A stretch of 64,000 nt of DNA from Paenibacillus sp. JNUCC-31 (GCF_014844075.1 NZ_CP062165.1:7487122-7551121), one strand, 5' to 3'; counted from the stretch's first letter, positions 10,184 to 19,892 are shown. The notes: generated by a model from the letters alone, not told the origin. Numbers and translations are program-made.

Positions 10184-10729
10184 ATGGGACTTAAAGTAAG
10201 AAATATTCGTACAACTCGAACAAGAGAATCCATTTTTGAGTCACTTTTTGAACTGATGGAAGAAAAAGATTTTGATAAAATAACAATACAAAATTTAACG
10301 GAACGAGCCCAAATCAATCGGGCAACTTTCTATGCTCATTTCCAAGATAAATATGAATTGTTGGATGAGATTATAAAAAAATCAGCGGAAGAACTTATTC
10401 AACAACATACTAATGGTGTGTGTACTTTTACAAAAGATAATATGATGCAATTAGTATTCGCAGCATTTGAGTATCATCAACAAGTCAAAAAGAAATGTCG
10501 CCGTAACTATAACAGAATTATTCCTCTACTCTCTTCAAAATTAGTCAATGCACTAAAGCATTATTTGAATCTTTGTATGCAGGAAATATCCTCTGATGAA
10601 CGTACTTTGTACGTACAAATCTATGCCAACATGATTAATGAAGCAGTTACTTTGCATACTGCTGAACAAATTAAACTAACAGAACAAAGTATAGCAGAGC
10701 ATATTGTTCAAATGATGAACCTGGACTAA
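10184..10729 (+). CDS. TetR/AcrR family regulator
   Basis: 181 residues. The N-terminal helix-turn-helix reads I-T-I-Q-N-L-T-E-R-A-Q-I-N-R-A-T-F-Y-x-H-F, typical of TetR proteins that repress neighbouring genes until a ligand binds the C-terminal part. An upstream ATG at 10127 is open, but AAAGGAG at 10168-10174 sits ten bases before the ATG at 10184, which I take as the start. Divergent from the SDR at 9187-9948, its likely target. The ligand is unknown. Confidence 0.88.
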   Translation: MGLKVRNIRTTRTRESIFESLFELMEEKDFDKITIQNLTERAQINRATFYAHFQDKYELLDEIIKKSAEELIQQHTNGVCTFTKDNMMQLVFAAFEYHQQVKKKCRRNYNRIIPLLSSKLVNALKHYLNLCMQEISSDERTLYVQIYANMINEAVTLHTAEQIKLTEQSIAEHIVQMMNLD

Positions 10730-11090
10730 TCGAAAAAGTGAGCCATAGTTAGGTAACAGCTGCTTGAGAGTGCAGCAGCAAGCCCATTATGTTTCGTTTC
10801 CCTTGCACAGCCAATAGTGCCAACATAGGATCCATCGAGGGACCATAGGAGACTGTGGTCCTGAGAACCATCAAGCTGGAGTATCAGCGATGAATATCAT
10901 TTGAAATTTTCCTTTTTTAAAGAGGCTGGGCTGGGCATCTGGAATAGCTAGAAAAACTTCCCCAGTTTACTTCTTCTGCACATACTCCACTAATTCCCTT
11001 GGGGTTCACCATCCCATATCTCAACGGTTCATTGCCTTTACATTCCTTCGTTATAACCTAAGCTCACGATACTCTGGACTGAATATTCTG
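10730..11090. other. Gene-free stretch with a monooxygenase scrap
   Basis: No complete gene. Bases about 10872-10915 (GCTGGAGTATCAGCGATGAATATCATTTG and following) match 19066-19108, part of a truncated flavin monooxygenase. A short piece of the same ancestral gene is therefore also scattered here. Nothing else is recognisable. Confidence 0.5.
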
Positions 11091-12122
11091 TCAAAAAAGC
11101 GGTTCCAGGCGATCTCTTTTCTGATAGTCAACCATCCAACCTGGGTATTCAGGAGGCAGTATACTCACTTCGTCAAGTTGCTGAATTTCATCATCCGTCA
11201 GTTCTAAATTTGCGGCTTCCAGATTTTCTTCCAACTGTTCCAATCGTTTCGCGCCAACAAGAACAGAGGTTACAACTGGTCTTGTCATCAGCCAAGCGAG
11301 CGCCACACTTGCTATACTTGTCCCATGTGCTTCAGCGATCGGTTTTATCTTATCAATGATATTCCAAGCTCGCTCTTTATCTACAATCGGGAAATCAACC
11401 GCAGAGCGGCGCGAATCCTCTGCCTTTTGATTGTGTCGATCGTAACGCCCTGACAGCAGACCGCCAGCAAGCGGACCCCACACCAGAAGTCCCATCTTCT
11501 TTGCTTCCATCAAAGGCGCCAACTCTCGTTCAACATCGCGGCTGGCAAGAGAATAATACCCCTGAACCGTTTCAAAGCGAGCCAGATTTTTGCGTTCAGA
11601 AATACCAAGAGCATCAGCAATTTTCCAAGCATGCCAGTTCGATACGCCAATATATCGTACCTTACCCTGTGTTACCAGATCATTTAAAGCACCTAAAGTT
11701 TCTTCTACAGGTGTCAAGAAATCATCGGCGTGAATCTGATACAAATCGATATAATCCATTTTCAATCTCTTTAAACTTGCTTCCACTGCATTCATAATAT
11801 GTCCTCTTGAAGCACCGACATCGTTACGTCCCATACCTGTTCGTCCGGCGGCTTTGCTAGCAATTACAACTTCCTCCCGCGCAATACCAAGATTGCGGAA
11901 GGATTGTCCAAGAATAATTTCACTTTCACCTTCTGCATAATTATCAGCAGTATCAAAGAAATTAATTCCGATATCGACACTCTTTTTTATCATCTTGTCG
12001 GCTACTTCCTGCCCAACTAAACCGAGAATTTTATGGTTATCCTTTCCACTCGTGAACGTCATTGTGCCTAACGCAAGTTGTGAAACTAAAAGTCCTGTAT
12101 TTCCAAGCTGCTTATACTTCAT
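11091..12122 (-). CDS. Aldo/keto reductase
   Basis: 343 residues beginning M-K-Y-K-Q-L-G-N-T-G-L-L-V-S. A perfect AGGAGG lies nine bases upstream of 12122; the longer frame to 12182 lacks a site. It has G-x-N-F-F-D-T-A-D-N-Y (catalytic Asp and Tyr), the Lys in V-I-A-S-K, I-D-L-Y-Q-I-H and I-G-V-S-N-W. This is the large AKR group related to YajO/Tas-type reductases, which reduce carbonyl compounds with NADPH in the cytoplasm. It sits among other redox genes; the substrate is unknown. Confidence 0.88.
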   Translation of the reverse strand: MKYKQLGNTGLLVSQLALGTMTFTSGKDNHKILGLVGQEVADKMIKKSVDIGINFFDTADNYAEGESEIILGQSFRNLGIAREEVVIASKAAGRTGMGRNDVGASRGHIMNAVEASLKRLKMDYIDLYQIHADDFLTPVEETLGALNDLVTQGKVRYIGVSNWHAWKIADALGISERKNLARFETVQGYYSLASRDVERELAPLMEAKKMGLLVWGPLAGGLLSGRYDRHNQKAEDSRRSAVDFPIVDKERAWNIIDKIKPIAEAHGTSIASVALAWLMTRPVVTSVLVGAKRLEQLEENLEAANLELTDDEIQQLDEVSILPPEYPGWMVDYQKRDRLEPLF

Positions 12123-12280
12123 TCTGTATATCCTCCTTAATATTGGGCATTTTATAGCATCACAATCATACTCGCTTTGCAATCAGCATGTAACTGTCCG
12201 CTACATCCGTTATTATGTGCCTCTTCTTTTTTATAGCTAGTCATAAAAGCATGGTGATACGTGTAAATGAACTTTCATAT

Positions 12281-13721
12281 TTAGTGCATATTCATGCTCT
12301 CTACTGTTCCGCGGTTGATAACGGAGCGGCGCACGAACAAGCCAATAATAAAGCCAATAACAGCAATTAAAAGCAAAATCCAAAACACGTTTTGCGCCCC
12401 CGCAGTTATCGCATTTGCGATTTCATTCGGCATTGTTGGTGTAGATGAGGTAGCTAAATACTTATTCTTTCCACCTGTTAAAATACTAATGGCTACAGCT
12501 GTTCCCATAGCCCCAACGACTTGCATCAACGTGTTCAGGGCAGCTGAACCGTGTGGATATAATTCAGGTGGCAGTGAGTTTAAGGCATTTGTTTGTGAGG
12601 CTGGCCAAATGAGTCCAATCCCTCCCGCTAGAACCATATGCAATGCAATAATTAATCCAACTGATGAAGCTGGCGTTAATGTTGTGAAGAACCATAAAAC
12701 CAACATTATAATGACTAAACCTGGCATTATAACCCATTTCGGTCCATACTTATCGGACAAGCGCCCTGCAACCATCTGGAAAATACCATTTAGTGCACTA
12801 CCCGGCAATAATATCAAGCCTGTAACAAATACAGATAGCCCTGCCCCTGTTTGCAAGAACATTGGCAACACAATCATTGTCGTCATAAAAATTACTATAC
12901 ACATCATCACAAGGAAAACCCCGACAACGAACATCGGATATTTGAATACACGTAAATTTAGTAACGGCTGATCCTTATTTTGTCTCAATACAAACAAGAT
13001 AAGTGCAATCACACCAACAATAATCAACGTCAGAGCGACGGAACTTCCCCCCCCCATGGCCTCCTTCACCAGCTTGACCAAATCCAAATACGATACTTCC
13101 GAAACCAATTGTGGATAAAACTGCTGAAAGAACATCAATACGTTGCTTACTTACTTCTGTTACATTTTCTAAATACTTCATCCCAAACAACATACCAATC
13201 ACTATGAATGGTAGTAAGAGCCAGAAAATAAAGTGCCAAGACAAATACTGGATTATCATCCCACTAATCGCTGGCCCCAGTGCGGGTGCAAACGATAAGA
13301 CTAACCCAATATAGCCCATCGCTGCGCCTCGCTTTTCTGGAGGAAAAATCACAAGCAATGTGTTAAACATGAGCGGTAATAATAACCCCATACCAATTGC
13401 CTGTATAACACGTGCAAACATGAGCATTTCAAAGTTTAAGGATACAGCCGCTAAGAATGTACCTGCCGTTAAACTAGCTGTTGACACGATAAAAAGTTGT
13501 CTTGTTGTATACATTTGCAATAATTGACCAGTGAACGGCATTAGAATACCAAGTGTTAGTAAGTAACCTGTTGTCAACCATTGCGCTGTAGCCGCCGAAA
13601 TGTGGAACACTTCCATTAAATTAGTCATTGCTATGTTTAGAGCGGTCTCGCTAAACATCCCAACAAAACCACAGATAAGCAGCGATGCCAAGATGGCACG
13701 TGTATTGTATTGCTTCTTCAT
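12281..13721 (-). pseudogene. DHA2-family MFS efflux pump, frameshifted at G9
   Basis: A 14-helix drug:H+ antiporter of the EmrB/QacA type split into two frames. The first half (13721 to about 13050) has the M-x-M-P-F-T-G-Q-L-L segment after helix 2. The second half resumes in another frame with S-S-V-A-L-T-L and continues to 12281. The junction is a run of nine G on the coding strand (C9 on plus, 13047-13055). Eight or eleven G would restore the frame, so one extra base explains the break. Phase variation by slipped-strand pairing, a fixed mutation, or a homopolymer sequencing error are all possible. Confidence 0.85.
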
Positions 13722-13788
13722 CTCACTATCTCCTTGAAATCAATATAATCGTTTATTTTTTGCCCTACCTGCACCATAACGACGGTCG

Positions 13789-14928
13789 TCAGGCTTTATC
13801 TTTTGTATACCTATTTTCCAGGAAAGGAAGACCTAAATTACCTCTCAACGTACGGGATTCATATTCATTTCGGAATATTCCCTTTTCCTGCAGGATCGGT
13901 ACGACCAAATCAATAAAATCATCAATTCCCGAAGGATGTTCTTGTCTTAGAAGCAATACGTCCATTGTGCCCGTTTGATGCCAATGTTCAATCCTATCGG
14001 CTACGGTCTCTGCGGATCCGAAAAATAGGGGTTTAGGAGTACGGTATCCTGGGGGCGATAACCTTTGTAACTCCAGAAACTTTTCATTCGCCTCCGTTTC
14101 TGTTCTTCCAACGATGATGTGTTGTGAAGGCATAATTAACAGGTCTTCCGGAGCTCGTCCTGCAAGGCCTGCTCTTCTTCTCAATTCCTCACTAAATTGC
14201 TTGGCGTAGTTGTAATCATCCCCATTTATGAACACACCTTCAGCATGTTTGGATGCGATATTCATAAACGCTTCAGACGTACCCGCTTGAAAAATGACGG
14301 GTCTTCCTTGTGGAGAACGACTAATATTAAGCGGACCGTCAACAGAAAAGTACTTGCCTCTGTAATTCAGTTGGTGCATCTTTCTTGGATTGAGGAAGAT
14401 ACCACTCTCTTTATCACGAACAAAAGCATCATCTTCATAGGAATCCCACAGGCCTTCTACAATTTCGATGAACTCTTTATTCAAAGGGTATAAATCTTCT
14501 TTAGACAAATGACTTCTGCTGTAGTTAGCCAACCCCCCAGAATTAGATGTAACAGCGTTCCATGCCGCTCGCCCGTTACTAATTTTATCGAGAGAGGCCA
14601 TCTGTCTAGCCACTGTAAATGGATCAGCGTATGACGTGGCTATAGTCGCAGCAAGCCCGATGTGGCTAGTGGCCATGCTTAATGCGGATAGTATCGTTAC
14701 ACCTTCAAACATGCTTAGAAAATGCGGGATATTTCCAGGCCCTATATGGCTTACATCTGCTAAAAAAACCATATCGAACTTGCCCTCTTCTGCTCGTTTC
14801 GCCATCTTGACATAGAAATCTACACTTTCGCTTGCATTGGCAGGCATATTAGGGTGGCGCCATGCCCAGTAACTCCAACCAACCCCTTCAACTATAACGC
14901 CGATCTTAAGCTGTTTTTTACTTTTCAT
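13789..14928 (-). CDS. NtaA/SnaA/DszA-type FMN-dependent monooxygenase
   Basis: 379 residues of the luciferase-like class. The start at 14928 follows AGAGGAG by six bases. Features seen include W-S-Y-W-A-W-R-H-P, F-D-M-V-F-L-A-D, N-G-R-A-A-W-N-A-V-T-S, the S-P-Q-G-R-P-V-I-F-Q-A-G-T-S segment and a conserved C-terminal G-N-L-G-L. Family members use FMNH2 supplied by a partner reductase to oxidise aminopolycarboxylates, organosulfur compounds or similar small molecules. A MarR regulator and a second paralogous monooxygenase follow upstream. The particular substrate is not predictable. Confidence 0.88.
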   Translation of the reverse strand: MKSKKQLKIGVIVEGVGWSYWAWRHPNMPANASESVDFYVKMAKRAEEGKFDMVFLADVSHIGPGNIPHFLSMFEGVTILSALSMATSHIGLAATIATSYADPFTVARQMASLDKISNGRAAWNAVTSNSGGLANYSRSHLSKEDLYPLNKEFIEIVEGLWDSYEDDAFVRDKESGIFLNPRKMHQLNYRGKYFSVDGPLNISRSPQGRPVIFQAGTSEAFMNIASKHAEGVFINGDDYNYAKQFSEELRRRAGLAGRAPEDLLIMPSQHIIVGRTETEANEKFLELQRLSPPGYRTPKPLFFGSAETVADRIEHWHQTGTMDVLLLRQEHPSGIDDFIDLVVPILQEKGIFRNEYESRTLRGNLGLPFLENRYTKDKA

Positions 14929-14981
14929 TTTTGCTCCTCTTTCTGTAAGATCAAACTCTCTAGCCAATAACCCAATGGCTT

Positions 14982-15180
14982 TTAATCTCGTAGCCTTTTC
15001 GGGTTAAAAATCGGAATCATAATTTCGTCCACCCAGGCTTCATTTGCTTTTTCTCTTAGTCTTTTGGCCACATTTACAATACTTCCGATAACAAATCGTT
15101 CACGGTTGAATTCCTTGGCTCTTTCTTCTTCATATGAATACACATGGGATGCTACTAATGGCCGCTCAAGCCGTCATGAA
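14982..15180 (-). pseudogene. Luciferase-like oxidoreductase C-terminal fragment
   Basis: A frame without a start encodes L-E-R-P-L-V-A-S-H-V-Y-S-Y-E-E-E-R, F-V-I-G-S-I-V-N-V-A-K-R-L and V-D-E-I-M-I, then stops at 14982. F-V-x-G-S-x-x-x-V-A-x-x-L followed by D-E-I-M is the usual C-terminus of LLM-class flavin oxidoreductases. The rest of the gene is gone. It lies directly upstream of the intact paralogue. Confidence 0.6.
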
Positions 15181-15264
15181 TATATCTTCTTTGTCCGTTT
15201 GTATGAAAGAGACATAGATCATTAGCCCACTAACCAATTAGATAAACTTTCAAACATCAAATTA

Positions 15265-15298
15265 TTTAGTGTGCTAAATATTAATTTAGCCTGCTAAC
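15265..15298. promoter_or_regulatory. Two MarR-type operator half-palindromes
   Basis: TTTAGTGTGCTAAA and TTTAGCCTGCTAAC lie head to tail just after the MarR gene. The same TTAGC-N2-GCTAA-like motif recurs at 15780, 19381, 19407, 19893 and 21658, always beside a MarR gene of this subfamily. Confidence 0.6.
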
Positions 15299-15322
15299 TA
15301 ATATTCAAAAAGTGGAGAGTGC

Positions 15323-15748
15323 TTAAAACAAATTACTCTCCATTTGCTTCATAAGCCGTCGTAAGAGGAGTCGTTCATCAATTGAGATCGATTTTAGCAA
15401 CTTTTCCTGATGCTTTTTCCATATAATACGAACGGGCTCCTCAAGTTCCTTTCCTTTATCGGTTAAATAAATCCGCATGACTCGTGCATCTTTTTCATCA
15501 CGCTTACGATAGATGAATCCGTTTTGTTCAAGTGTTTTAACCATGTTGGTTATAGTGGGAGGTTCACAGTTTAATTGTTCACTTAGCTGCATTTGTGTTA
15601 CTCCATCATCTAAGAATAAACGGTAGAGCAGATTATCTTGTCCGACATGCAGGTTTAGTTCCCTAAGACTTTCGCCGTAATCTCGTCTCATTCTTGCCGA
15701 AAGTTTATCGAACAGCTCACGGATCTCACAGTCAATTTCTTTCTCCAT
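15323..15748 (-). CDS. MarR family regulator
   Basis: 141 residues. The winged helix includes M-Q-L-S-E-Q-L-N-C-E-P-P-T-I-T-N-M-V-K and the wing R-K-R-D-E-K-D-A-R-V-M-R-I-Y-L-T-D-K-G, both standard for MarR repressors. GGGAGAA lies about six bases before the ATG. It is highly similar along its length to the product at 19439-19864 and to the decayed copy at 21415-21631. Palindromes of the form TTTAGCNNGCTAAA flank it on both sides, suggesting autoregulation and control of the neighbouring monooxygenases. Inducer unknown. Confidence 0.9.
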   Translation of the reverse strand: MEKEIDCEIRELFDKLSARMRRDYGESLRELNLHVGQDNLLYRLFLDDGVTQMQLSEQLNCEPPTITNMVKTLEQNGFIYRKRDEKDARVMRIYLTDKGKELEEPVRIIWKKHQEKLLKSISIDERLLLRRLMKQMESNLF

Positions 15749-15779
15749 GTTGTTCTCCCAACCTTTATTAATGATATTG

Positions 15780-15793
15780 TTTAGCAGGCTAAA
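15780..15793. promoter_or_regulatory. MarR-type operator
   Basis: TTTAGCAGGCTAAA is a near-perfect palindrome 31 bases upstream of the MarR start, well placed for autorepression. Confidence 0.6.
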
Positions 15794-15799
15794 TATATC

Positions 15800-16257
15800 A
15801 TGTGTGTAGTTTAGCCGTCAACTATTGTTCGTCCGTAAGAGAAAATCATACCCTTTATTTATATATTATTGTTTTTCCTTGTAGTTCCGACTATTCATTA
15901 TAATTTTCGAAAGAGCGTAGATGTATCCGTACGATCCGCAGAATGAAAGCGCGCTAGTCAATGAAACAGCGACAGTCTAGGTCTTTATTTTTTGGTCCTT
16001 GGCAGTCCATGTTTTAAACATCAAACTAGCCAACTAACAAGGAACTGGCTTTCAGCCGGTTTATTTGTGAACGGTTTTATTCAAAGCACTCCTTTATACT
16101 CTCAGGCTTCTCTTCCACCCCTCTAACACCATCCGTACCTTCTTCTGCTCTTCTATGATCTTTCCTAATGCTTAGCCCAAGACCATGCTCAAGGTGTAAC
16201 ATAGTCGTATGGACTCTTTGCATCGATGTGGCTTGCTAATCTCCGTAAGAAATTAAT
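15800..16257. other. Gene-free interval
   Basis: No frame has a plausible start plus ribosome site, and no family was recognised in translated pieces. It separates the MarR promoter from the end of the second monooxygenase gene. Confidence 0.5.
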
Positions 16258-17616
16258 CTACTTTCTCACTCCATATTGCTTCGGCACACCCAAGTGTTCA
16301 CGCAAAGTATTTCCCTCATAATCAAGATGATATAAGCCTCGTTTTTGCAACACGGGCACAACTTTTTCCACAAAATCTTTTACACCTTTTTGACTTTCTG
16401 GCACAATGGAAAAACCGTCCGTTGCCCCTGCTTTAAACCATTCTTCAATGAAATCCGCCACATCTTCAGGCGTGCCAACCACTACAGGGTGATAGTTGAT
16501 GATTCCGTTTGCCAATACATCTCTTGGACTTAGCCCTTGTTTGATTAGCTCTACTGCTCTTAGTGAGCGTGGGTCGCCTGGATTCGGCGTGGCTTGATAT
16601 TGTAAAGATTTTGGTAGGGGTTCATTCAAATTCAATTCATTTAAATTTACGCCAATCATCGCTGATAAATAGCGAATTTGCCCTTCAAATGCATCCTCTC
16701 CCATAAAATCCAGTAACTGATGACGGCGGGCAAGTGCTTCTTCATAAGTATCGCCCACCGTAACCATAAAACCAGAAAACATATTGATTTCATCAGGGTT
16801 TCTACCGTATTTTATTGCACTTTGTTTTAACAAATTACGGTAATGACGAGCTTCTTCAATCGTAAAAGGGTTAGCATAAACACCGCTGGCAAATTTACCT
16901 GCCATTTCCACCCCTTCAAAACTTGGACCTGCCTGAAAAATAGGCGGTTGCCCTTGCGGACTTGGTGGAAGGGGAAGTGGGCCTCGGGTCTGGTAGTATT
17001 GACCATAGAAATTGGCAGGGGTTAATTGATCCAATTTGATAAATTCGCCAGTTTGTTGGTCTGTAATGTAGGCATTTTCGCCAAAACTTCCCCAAAGAGA
17101 CTGCACTGCTTCTACCATTTCATCTGCCATTTCATAACGAGTGGTAGTGTCAGGCAGAGGACTAGCTCCAAAATTATAAGCAACCTCACGAGTTCCTGTT
17201 GTTACCGCATTCCAACCGACACGCCCACCACTTATGAGGTCCAGCGTTTTAAGTTGGCGAGCCAAATTATACGGTAAGTTGTAAGTGGTAGAATAGGTTG
17301 CTACCAAACCGATTTTCTGGGTATGCGTGGCAACAGCAGCTAGCATCGTCATCGGTTCCATTACAAACATTGGTGATTTTTGAGCCATATCACCATTTAC
17401 CCCAGCTCCCACCATCCCAGGTGTATCCGCAATAAACAGCGTGTGAATTTTACCCTGTTCAGCAAGTTTGGCAAGCTCAATATAGGCATTGATGTCGGTG
17501 TAAGCCTTTGGATTACTATCATTAAATCGCCAAGAATAACCCTCACCACCATAGCCTGTTACAAACATGATGGCCAGCTTGATTTGCTTGTTTGAATTAT
17601 CTAAATAGTCGTGCAT
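16258..17616 (-). CDS. NtaA/SnaA/DszA-type FMN-dependent monooxygenase
   Basis: 452 residues, the normal full length of this family. AAAGGAGG stands eight bases upstream of the ATG at 17616. Motifs include the N-terminal W-R-F-N-D-S segment, F-I-A-D-T-P, S-G-G-R-V-G-W-N-A-V-T-T, the flavin-site region S-P-Q-G-Q-P-P-I-F-Q-A-G-P-S, and a C-terminal Y-E-G-N-T-L-R-E-H-L-G. A cytoplasmic two-component monooxygenase is expected, needing a separate flavin reductase. A truncated hydrolase and a nitronate-monooxygenase-like gene precede it on the same strand, making a likely small catabolic operon. Confidence 0.9.
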   Translation of the reverse strand: MHDYLDNSNKQIKLAIMFVTGYGGEGYSWRFNDSNPKAYTDINAYIELAKLAEQGKIHTLFIADTPGMVGAGVNGDMAQKSPMFVMEPMTMLAAVATHTQKIGLVATYSTTYNLPYNLARQLKTLDLISGGRVGWNAVTTGTREVAYNFGASPLPDTTTRYEMADEMVEAVQSLWGSFGENAYITDQQTGEFIKLDQLTPANFYGQYYQTRGPLPLPPSPQGQPPIFQAGPSFEGVEMAGKFASGVYANPFTIEEARHYRNLLKQSAIKYGRNPDEINMFSGFMVTVGDTYEEALARRHQLLDFMGEDAFEGQIRYLSAMIGVNLNELNLNEPLPKSLQYQATPNPGDPRSLRAVELIKQGLSPRDVLANGIINYHPVVVGTPEDVADFIEEWFKAGATDGFSIVPESQKGVKDFVEKVVPVLQKRGLYHLDYEGNTLREHLGVPKQYGVRK

Positions 17617-17628
17617 CGTTTTCCTCCT

Positions 17629-17957
17629 TTATTTTTTCACTCTCTGATTGATCCATCCCACAATATCATCAACTACTACATCTCCGGTTGGTTCAAACAT
17701 CAAATAATGTCCAAGTTCGCTATAAAGTCTCAAACTTTTATCTTTTGAAGCCGTTTCTTGATAAAAATCAATGGCATCTTTAGGCACAACATAAACATCA
17801 TCACAACCGCTTACCAGTAAAACAGGTGCGATAAATTTGTCAACATTAGCTTTGAGGTATTGCGCGCCTTCTTTAACACCATAATCTCTGGTTAGATAAA
17901 GGTTTAAACCATCATATCCTGCAACCAGTTCTGTAGTATTTCTCTGTTGTTCATTTT
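17629..17957 (-). pseudogene. Alpha/beta hydrolase C-terminal fragment
   Basis: A startless frame of about 109 codons encodes A-P-V-L-L-V-S-G-C-D-D-V-Y-V-V-P and S-E-L-G-H-Y-L-M-F-E-P, the Asp- and His-bearing C-terminal part of an alpha/beta hydrolase. It ends in TAA 13 bases before the monooxygenase start. A stop upstream of 17957 and the absence of the nucleophile region show that the front half was lost. The gap at 17640-18000 would otherwise look empty. Confidence 0.7.
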
Positions 17958-18000
17958 AAATCGTCCTTTCTTATCTTAAAGCATCTACCAGAATATATTT

Positions 18001-18969
18001 TCACTCAATGCCACTCATTAAACGATCGATAATGATTTCAACCGAATCAATTTGATGGATCATTGAAATGCCAAGCCCCAATGAGGCGAAACCTTTTGAT
18101 AAATCACCGTATAGCATGCCATTTCTCATCCCCGATGCTGGATTCGATGCCTGGTAAATCTCTTCATTTTTGGCTAAATTGCGATCCATTTCTGCCAATT
18201 TATTTGGGAGTTCCCCGGGTAGAGAACGGTAATAGGCAGGTTGCGTGCGATAAAGCAACATATCATTAGCATCTGATTTAATTAAAGCATCTTTAATATT
18301 AACAGCCATACGAGACTCTTTTGAGGCAAGAAAGGCAGTCCCGACAAACACCCCTTCCGCTCCTAGAGCCATTGCAGCTTTGGCAGTGCGTTCATCTGTA
18401 ATCCCGCCAGCGGCTAATACTGGCACACGACCTTTTGCAGCATCTACCACCAAGGGCACAATAGAAAAGGTACCAATAACGTTTGCTGGAACTTGTCCCC
18501 CTTCATCAAAACCTGTGGCAACCAGAATATCCACACCACCTTTGATAGCTTCCTCTGTCACTTCAACAGTTGGTGCCCCTCGATAAATGACTTTGATATT
18601 GTTGGCCTTAAATTTTTGAGTCCATTCCTTTGAAAATGCCCCTACCATCACAGCCACTTCGACCCCCTCTTCTACCATCATGTCTAGCATGGGTTGTGTA
18701 TAGAGGTCAAAACCTGCCACCGTAGGAATGATATTGATTCCAATAGGATTTGAGGTGATACTTCTAGCAATACGAACCTCACGGCGCATATTCTCAACCG
18801 TTTCTTCAACGGTCTTGGCAGGTTCTGATTGTCCAGCATTGATGCCAAGCACACCTAGTCCTCCACCCTTACTAATAGCTCCTACAAACTTACCGTCTGT
18901 TAGCCAACTCATTGGTCCTTGAATAATAGGTTTTTCAATCCCTAAAATGTCTGCTACACGATTTTTCAT
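18001..18969 (-). CDS. Nitronate monooxygenase / FabK-like flavoprotein
   Basis: 322 residues. GAGGAAA precedes the ATG. The TIM-barrel flavoprotein signature is clear: P-I-I-Q-G-P-M-S-W near the start, G-G-G-L-G-V-L-G, and L-A-A-G-G-I-T-D then A-L-G-A-E-G-V-F-V-G-T-A-F for FMN phosphate. The family includes nitronate monooxygenases and enoyl-ACP reductase II. At the E-G-G-H position of class I nitronate enzymes this protein has D-E-G-G-Q, so its activity is uncertain. Its place beside flavin monooxygenases and a nitroreductase suggests detoxification rather than lipid synthesis. Confidence 0.82.
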   Translation of the reverse strand: MKNRVADILGIEKPIIQGPMSWLTDGKFVGAISKGGGLGVLGINAGQSEPAKTVEETVENMRREVRIARSITSNPIGINIIPTVAGFDLYTQPMLDMMVEEGVEVAVMVGAFSKEWTQKFKANNIKVIYRGAPTVEVTEEAIKGGVDILVATGFDEGGQVPANVIGTFSIVPLVVDAAKGRVPVLAAGGITDERTAKAAMALGAEGVFVGTAFLASKESRMAVNIKDALIKSDANDMLLYRTQPAYYRSLPGELPNKLAEMDRNLAKNEEIYQASNPASGMRNGMLYGDLSKGFASLGLGISMIHQIDSVEIIIDRLMSGIE

Positions 18970-19024
18970 TGTGTTTCCTCACTTTCTATTTTAGAATACT
19001 TCGCCTTCTCTCAGACTAGTCTGG

Positions 19025-19207
19025 TTAGCTAGTCTGAAAAGGAATCTGAGGTCTTAAGTCGACGGTTAATGCTGGAGTATTGGCGATAAAGATCATTTGA
19101 AAGTTTTCCTTTTCAGCTAATTTAGCCCGCTTCACATAACTATTCGGCTGCTTGGGCGGTGCCCTGCATTCTCCAAGTGCTGATTCGGCTCCGTACCCCG
19201 AAACCAT
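19025..19207 (-). pseudogene. Flavin monooxygenase N-terminal fragment
   Basis: Encodes Y-V-K-R-A-K-L-A-E-K then F-Q-M-I-F-I-A-N-T-P-A-L, matching the N-terminal part of NtaA/SnaA-type monooxygenases. The frame before it is scrambled and the remaining about 380 residues are missing. A shorter piece of the same sequence lies at about 10872-10915. Confidence 0.6.
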
Positions 19208-19380
19208 TGTAGTGCTAGTTGCATCTCTTTTCTTTCATTCCATGTATCTCCTTTGTTTTAAATATGCTCCAAGTAAGCAAAAGAGCCTGGAGTAAATTAT
19301 TCCCAATCGCATTTCGATAGATCGGAGAAAATGAAGTGATATATAACTTGCTAACTAATTAACTGGTGATTACCCAGATA

Positions 19381-19420
19381 CTTAGGTTGCTAAGTAAATA
19401 AATATATTTAATATGCTAAA
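19381..19420. promoter_or_regulatory. MarR-type operators
   Basis: CTTAGGTTGCTAAG (19381-19394) and TTTAATATGCTAAA (19407-19420) lie just past the second MarR gene, mirroring the pair at 15265-15298. Confidence 0.5.
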
Positions 19421-19438
19421 TATATTTATTAATTAACC

Positions 19439-19864
19439 TTATTCTAGGTTTCTCTCCAATCGCTTCATAAGATCCCTCAATATTAAGCGTTCCTCCGGTA
19501 AGATTGAATGGAGTAATTTTTCTTGCTGCTGTTTCCATTTGAACTCAACCGGCTTCTCTAATTCTTGGCCTTTGTCCGTTAGATAAATTCGCATAACCCT
19601 TGCATCTTGTTCATCACGTTTACGGTATATAAATCCGTTTTGTGCCAATGATTTAACCATATTTGTTACCGTAGACGGTTCACATTTTAAATGTTCACAA
19701 AGCTGCATTTGTGTTATCCCATCTCCTAACCACAAACGAGAGAGTAAATTATCTTGGCCTACATAAAGATTAAGTTCCCTAAGACTTTCATTATAATCTC
19801 GACGCATTTGAAATGAAATTTTATCTAACGACTGACGAATATCGCAATCAACCTTATGGTTCAT
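19439..19864 (-). CDS. MarR family regulator (paralogue 2)
   Basis: 141 residues, co-linear with the 15323-15748 product. The helix-turn-helix reads M-Q-L-C-E-H-L-K-C-E-P-S-T-V-T-N-M-V-K with the same R-K-R-D-E-Q-D-A-R-V-M-R-I-Y wing. GGAGG lies five bases before the ATG. An operator-like TTTAGTATGCTAAC is 29 bases upstream. Its upstream region is repeated at 21.6-22.4 kb together with an HxlR gene, so this is one arm of a duplication. Likely senses a redox-active or aromatic compound, by context only. Confidence 0.9.
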   Translation of the reverse strand: MNHKVDCDIRQSLDKISFQMRRDYNESLRELNLYVGQDNLLSRLWLGDGITQMQLCEHLKCEPSTVTNMVKSLAQNGFIYRKRDEQDARVMRIYLTDKGQELEKPVEFKWKQQQEKLLHSILPEERLILRDLMKRLERNLE

Positions 19865-19892
19865 ACCAGCCTCCGCTAGTCATAAATATATA

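Noticed and set aside
12294..12971. Long plus-strand frame (225 codons) opposite the MFS gene
   Set aside because: It mirrors hydrophobic codons of the pump on the other strand and has no recognisable start or family.
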